Source: an uncultured bacterium (lineage in GTDB: Bacteria > Planctomycetota > Phycisphaerae > Phycisphaerales > SM1A02). Taken from it: 37,680 bases of DNA. Under the pieces are notes generated by a model. That model saw only the letters and a list, made by a program, of their open reading frames with translations, had not been told where the DNA came from and ran no database searches. Of the stretch, positions 34,732 through 37,680 are shown in pieces; position 1 is the first letter of the stretch; the number at the start of each line of letters is the position of its first letter. The DNA lies in contig CAIYOC010000006.1 in NCBI GenBank assembly GCA_903927725.1, positions 1-37,680 on the forward strand. Direction: 5' to 3'. The translations under genes and the position numbers were made by a program.

Positions 34732-35306
34732 GCGGCGCCCCAACGCAGCGCGGCCTTGGCCACGCGTGCACCGAAGAGGCGTGCCGTGTCGCGGTCGCCA
34801 ACCGGTGGCGTGAGATCAGGCCCCTTGTCGCCGTCGGACTGCGCCATCATCCCGGTCCAGGAACCAATGCGATTGATGCGTGTGTCGCCGGTGCCGCTGG
34901 GGAAGATCCCTTGGCTGACCCACACCATGCTGTGCTGGCACGCAAAGGTCATGATCGCATCGAGGCAATGCAGCTTGTCGCCCGAGAGGCTCGCACTGTT
35001 GGTGAAGCCAGCGGCAAGCTTGTCGCGCCAGCCTTGGCGGTGCCAGATGCCGCCGGTGTGATCCATGAACTGCTTGAAGTCGGCCGTCACGGTGCCCATG
35101 AAGGTGGGGCACCCGAAGATGATCGCCGTGGCCTCGTACAGGTGCTTCCAGCCGGCATCCTTCTCGTGATCACCGTGCGCCGGCAGGTCGCTGGTCGGCA
35201 CGAGCACGGAATCGATGCCCTCGACGCCGGCTGCGCCCGCATGGATGCACTCGGCGACGACCTTCGTGTGGCCGAACTTGCTGTGGTAGACGATCGCGAT
35301 CTTCAT
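34722..35306 (-). CDS. Flavodoxin/NAD(P)H-dependent FMN reductase-like protein
   Basis: A 194-residue flavodoxin-fold protein. The FMN phosphate loop is 'VYHSKFGHTKVVAE' (about 7-20). 'IIFGCPTFMGTVTADFKQFM' and 'KLAAGFTNSASLSGDK' match the WrbA/flavodoxin_2-type FMN and dimer region. It probably transfers electrons from NAD(P)H to a quinone or other acceptor in the cytoplasm; the exact substrate is unknown. The ATG at 35306 is preferred over a start 7 codons upstream because of the AGGAG before it. That ribosome site lies in the 3' arm of a perfect hairpin that ends 4 nt before the ATG, so initiation may be controlled by RNA folding. Its 3' end overlaps kinase 2 by 10 bp. Confidence 0.88.
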
Positions 35307-35310
35307 CGGT

Positions 35311-35327
35311 GTGCTCCTGTGGAGCAC
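35311..35327 (-). promoter_or_regulatory. Hairpin that sequesters the flavodoxin ribosome site
   Basis: GTGCTCC-ACA-GGAGCAC in the minus-strand RNA is a perfect 7-bp stem with a 3-nt loop. The GGAG of the 3' arm is the Shine-Dalgarno of the gene starting at 35306. It could be a simple translational switch or a remnant terminator. Confidence 0.5.
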
Positions 35328-35344
35328 TCAGTTCGCAGCCCACG

Positions 35345-35360
35345 CGGTGCGGATGCACCG
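35345..35360 (-). terminator. Hairpin after the ThuA-like gene
   Basis: CGGTGC-ATCC-GCACCG is a perfect 6-bp stem with a 4-nt loop, starting 3 nt after the ThuA-like gene ends. There is no T-run, so read-through into the flavodoxin gene is possible. Confidence 0.4.
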
Positions 35361-35363
35361 GAT

Positions 35364-36332
35364 TCAGCGAGGGGGTGCGGGCTGCGCGGCGGGTTGCGCG
35401 GCATCCGATGCACCAGCGCGACGGCCCGCCCACTCCACGCCACCCTTGAGGTGACTGCGGAAGAGCGGCTCGGCGAACGATTCCTTGGTGTGGCCACCGC
35501 CGGTGTACCAAGCGCGACCCTTGCCGACCTCGTGGCACCAGGTGGTCGGGTGGTCCCCATCCATGCCGCCGCCGGTGTAACTCGACTCATCGAGGCTCGC
35601 GAGGATCATCATGCCCTTCACCGAGCGCGGATTCGTCCGGTAGACGTACCACTCGTCGGTGCGCTTGAGCTCGGCCGGCCAGCCCGCCATGCTCGGATGG
35701 TCCTTCGACTCGTTGCGCACGACCGCTTCCTGGATCGCAGGATGGGTCTTGAAGTACGCACCGACGAGCCGGCCGTACCACGGCCAGTCGTACTCGGTGT
35801 CGCTGGCCGAATGCACGCCGACATAGCCGCCGCCATCCTCGATGAAGCGCTCGAAGGCCTTCTGCTGTGCATCGTCCAGGACATCGCCTGTCGTGTTCAG
35901 GAAGACGACCACGCGGAATCGCTCGAGGTTCGCAGGCGTGAACGCAGCGGAATCCTCGGTGGCCTCGACGACGCAGGTGGGCGCGAGCAGATCCTTCATG
36001 GCGGCGACGCCGGTCTCGATGCTGTCGTGCCGGAAGCCCGCGGTCTTCGAGAAGATGAGCACACCGGCCTTGGACGGCACGATGGGAACCTGCGACAGGG
36101 TGGGTACGCCCTGCATGCCGAACGTGGCGGGGTCAGCCGGCCCTGCAGTCCCTGCAGGGTGCGATGCGTCCAGCACCGCTGCGCCACTTGGCGCGCCGAC
36201 GACCGCCACGACGAAGCCCACTGCACCGATGGCCAGGGACGGCGGAAGCGCGACCATCAAGGCCTCGCGCACCGTTCCCCAGGCCCGCTGTGCAGCGCCC
36301 CACGCGATCCGTGACGTGAAGGCAGCGGCCAT
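35364..36332 (-). CDS. ThuA-like domain protein
   Basis: A 322-residue protein anchored or exported by a hydrophobic segment ('ALPPSLAIGAVGFVVAVVGA', about 27-46). The ThuA-like domain (glutamine amidotransferase-like fold, named from trehalose utilisation) runs from about 85 to 300. It contains 'KAGVLIFSKTAGFRHDSIET', 'RVVVFLNTTGDVLDDAQQKA', 'FIEDGGGYVGVHSASDTEYD', 'WPWYGRLVGAYFKTHP' and 'GKGRAWYTGGGHTKE'. These are family hallmarks; the substrate is unknown. The tail is Ala/Pro-rich. The start has three candidates. ATG 36410 overlaps the upstream TGA as ATGA, ATG 36257 has GAGG, and ATG 36332 has TACCCT exactly 6 nt upstream. I chose 36332 because it fits the leaderless pattern of the window. 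Confidence 0.85.
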   Translation of the reverse strand: MAAAFTSRIAWGAAQRAWGTVREALMVALPPSLAIGAVGFVVAVVGAPSGAAVLDASHPAGTAGPADPATFGMQGVPTLSQVPIVPSKAGVLIFSKTAGFRHDSIETGVAAMKDLLAPTCVVEATEDSAAFTPANLERFRVVVFLNTTGDVLDDAQQKAFERFIEDGGGYVGVHSASDTEYDWPWYGRLVGAYFKTHPAIQEAVVRNESKDHPSMAGWPAELKRTDEWYVYRTNPRSVKGMMILASLDESSYTGGGMDGDHPTTWCHEVGKGRAWYTGGGHTKESFAEPLFRSHLKGGVEWAGRRAGASDAAQPAAQPAPPR

Positions 36333-36338
36333 GGAACG

Positions 36339-36344
36339 AGGGTA
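36339..36344 (-). promoter_or_regulatory. -10-like TACCCT before the ThuA-like gene
   Basis: TACCCT ends 6 nt before the ATG at 36332; it is identical to the hexamer before the DUF1501 gene. No -35 at the expected spacing is obvious. Confidence 0.45.
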
Positions 36345-36406
36345 CGAGGCCCATGCGCACGCAGGGGCGTGCTGCAAGGTTGTCCACAGCGACGGGGTCC
36401 TTGGAA

Positions 36407-37680
36407 TCATGGCGCAGGAATCACGTTGACCGCCGTGATCGCGGGATCCTGCACGAGCTCAGCGAGTCGGGCCGGGAGTGCTCGACCAACCACCACGCGC
36501 GCCGCCTCGTTGATGCCCGGCTCCGAGAGCCGCGCTGCGAGTGCGCCAAGTGGGGAGTTCTCGGTCACCGCGATCGAGACCCAGACCGAGCCATCGGGCA
36601 TCGTGCTCGACGATGTTGACGGCCGTGCACCAAGGAGCGCCGCGCGGAAGAGCTCCGCACCCAACAGGTCCCATGCGCGATCGAGCTCAGCGGTCGTGAG
36701 CGGGCGCGCAACACGCGCACGCGTGGAAGTAATCGCCGCAGCCGCTTCGGCTGGCACGAGGTCACGATCGATGCCGCCGGTTGCGCCCATCGCCGATCGT
36801 CGCGTGCGCAGGGCACTGTCGATCATGCGCTGCAGGCTCGGCCAGGCTTCGATCCGCAGGAGTCCATCCTGCGCCGACCACGCCGCACTGCGACCACCTT
36901 GGTCCGTCCAGAGTTCACGGCCTGTCAGCTTCTGCAGCTCGCGCACCAACCGCTCGGTCGCTTGCGTGACGATGGATGGATCGGCACCAAGGCCCACCAG
37001 ATCACGAACGTCGTAGAGCGCGATGACGGGATCTTCGGCGGGAGCAATAGGTGCCGAGGGCTCTTCCGTGGGTTCGCTGCCATGGGATGCATCGCGAGGC
37101 TCGCCGGGCGCACGGCGAGGTGCATCAGCCGGAGCGTCCATCTTGGCATCGGTCAGTGCGTCCGACCTGCGTTGCGACGACTCCAGCTCCCGCGCGAGGC
37201 CGCGATCGGCCAGTGCCGAGGTACCCGCTGCGGGTTCACGAAGACCACCTGTCGACTGGCGCTTGAGTTCCGATTGCTCACGCGCGGCTGGTGCTGCAGG
37301 CTTCGCCGGGCGTGACGCCATCGAATCCATCTTGCCCTTCGCACCACCACCGAATCCGCCAGCAGCGCCTTGGGAACCACCGCCGCCTCCACCAATCATG
37401 CCACCGGGCATACCACCTGCGTCGCCACCGGCGAGTCGGCGGCTTCGGGAGAGCGACTCCGAGCGCTCCACAACGCGACCAGCAGCGGGTGCACTCGGCG
37501 CAACCACCGGCGCTGGTGCCGTGTTGGGCACCGCTGCAGATTGCGCAGGTGCTGCGCTTGTCGGAGCGGGAACAGCGCCCGCGACGATCGGTGCACTTTG
37601 CGCCGACTCGGGCGGAACACCGAAGGACTCGCGCCTGTTTTCGTCATCGCCCGCCGAGCCGAAGGTGCCGCGGGACATGC
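36407..37680 (-). CDS. Ala/Pro/Gly-rich protein with C-terminal 'YDVRDLVG' module, 5'-truncated
   Basis: The gene runs off the right edge; the visible 423 residues begin in low-complexity sequence, so the real start is probably outside. A long linker (about 1-215) is rich in Ala, Pro, Gly and Ser, with a Gly/Met stretch 'GGMPGGMIGGGGGGSQGAAG' and charged segments. The C-terminal domain starts at 'VIALYDVRDLVGLGADPSIV' and continues 'RLVRELQKLTGRELWTDQGG' and 'LLRIEAWPSLQRMIDSALRT'. This resembles a module of planctomycete envelope proteins in which a 'YDV.DLV' strand is followed by an 'I..iT..l....W...gg...' unit. The function is unknown. The upstream part may hold a membrane anchor or anti-sigma-like domain. 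It is followed by the ThuA-like gene, with only a stop/start overlap if the longer ThuA start is used. Confidence 0.65.
   Translation of the reverse strand, partial: MSRGTFGSAGDDENRRESFGVPPESAQSAPIVAGAVPAPTSAAPAQSAAVPNTAPAPVVAPSAPAAGRVVERSESLSRSRRLAGGDAGGMPGGMIGGGGGGSQGAAGGFGGGAKGKMDSMASRPAKPAAPAAREQSELKRQSTGGLREPAAGTSALADRGLARELESSQRRSDALTDAKMDAPADAPRRAPGEPRDASHGSEPTEEPSAPIAPAEDPVIALYDVRDLVGLGADPSIVTQATERLVRELQKLTGRELWTDQGGRSAAWSAQDGLLRIEAWPSLQRMIDSALRTRRSAMGATGGIDRDLVPAEAAAAITSTRARVARPLTTAELDRAWDLLGAELFRAALLGARPSTSSSTMPDGSVWVSIAVTENSPLGALAARLSEPGINEAARVVVGRALPARLAELVQDPAITAVNVIPAP

Overview
The window is high-GC, almost fully coding bacterial chromosome. It carries many marks of Planctomycetota, most likely class Phycisphaerae. 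These are a DUF1549/DUF1553 (PSD1) plus DUF1501 gene pair, the N-terminus of a Pirellula/Verrucomicrobium-type membrane-bound dehydrogenase (TIGR02604-like), secreted proteins ending in a dockerin-like 'DINGDG..DG.DLALLL..WG' tail, 'DC(D/N)GNG..D.CD' repeats, a ThuA-like protein and Ser/Thr kinases fused to TPR. I see no tRNA, rRNA, CRISPR array or insertion sequence. Taxonomy is inferred from gene content only.

Layout. 1-1862: a truncated TIGR02604-type gene, then an XRE-like HTH/TPR regulator translationally coupled to a small Trp-rich secreted protein, all on the minus strand. 1947-10368: housekeeping block in convergent and divergent pairs (gmk/tmk, a membrane zinc-ribbon protein/YggS, gpmI/der, then a RicT-like PSP1 protein followed by a very large signal peptidase I). 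10493-11701: a GT61-type glycosyltransferase of lower GC than its neighbours. 11727-20888: minus-strand exported proteins: a helical secreted protein, an M12-like zinc metalloprotease with FG-GAP and dockerin-like modules, DUF1501 and PSD1. 20889-24292: a regulatory block with a palindrome and short tandem repeats, a small ORF, an ECF-like sigma factor, a WYL regulator and a SprT-like protein. 24452-34731: the most distinctive locus. Four paralogous secreted proteins (here A, B, C, D) sharing a 'GPTWGEG' start, a PPC-like domain and a dockerin-like end are interleaved with two transmembrane Ser/Thr kinases with C-terminal TPRs. The order is A, B, C, kinase 1, D, kinase 2. The C-kinase 1 and D-kinase 2 pairs look like two copies of one two-gene module. 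34722-37680: a flavodoxin-like protein, a ThuA-like protein and the 3' part of an Ala/Pro/Gly-rich protein.

Two themes stand out. First, the secreted-protein/kinase cassette could be a surface sensing or assembly system in which kinase TPR domains outside the membrane meet the exported PPC-like proteins (inference). Second, about half of the gene starts have no Shine-Dalgarno sequence but carry a TAnnnT hexamer exactly 6-7 nt before the start codon, often with a TCGACC/TTG-like hexamer 16-18 nt further upstream. This is the signature of leaderless transcription. The other genes, including the secreted A, B and D proteins, have ordinary GGAGG-type sites. The leaderless signal was used here to choose several starts.
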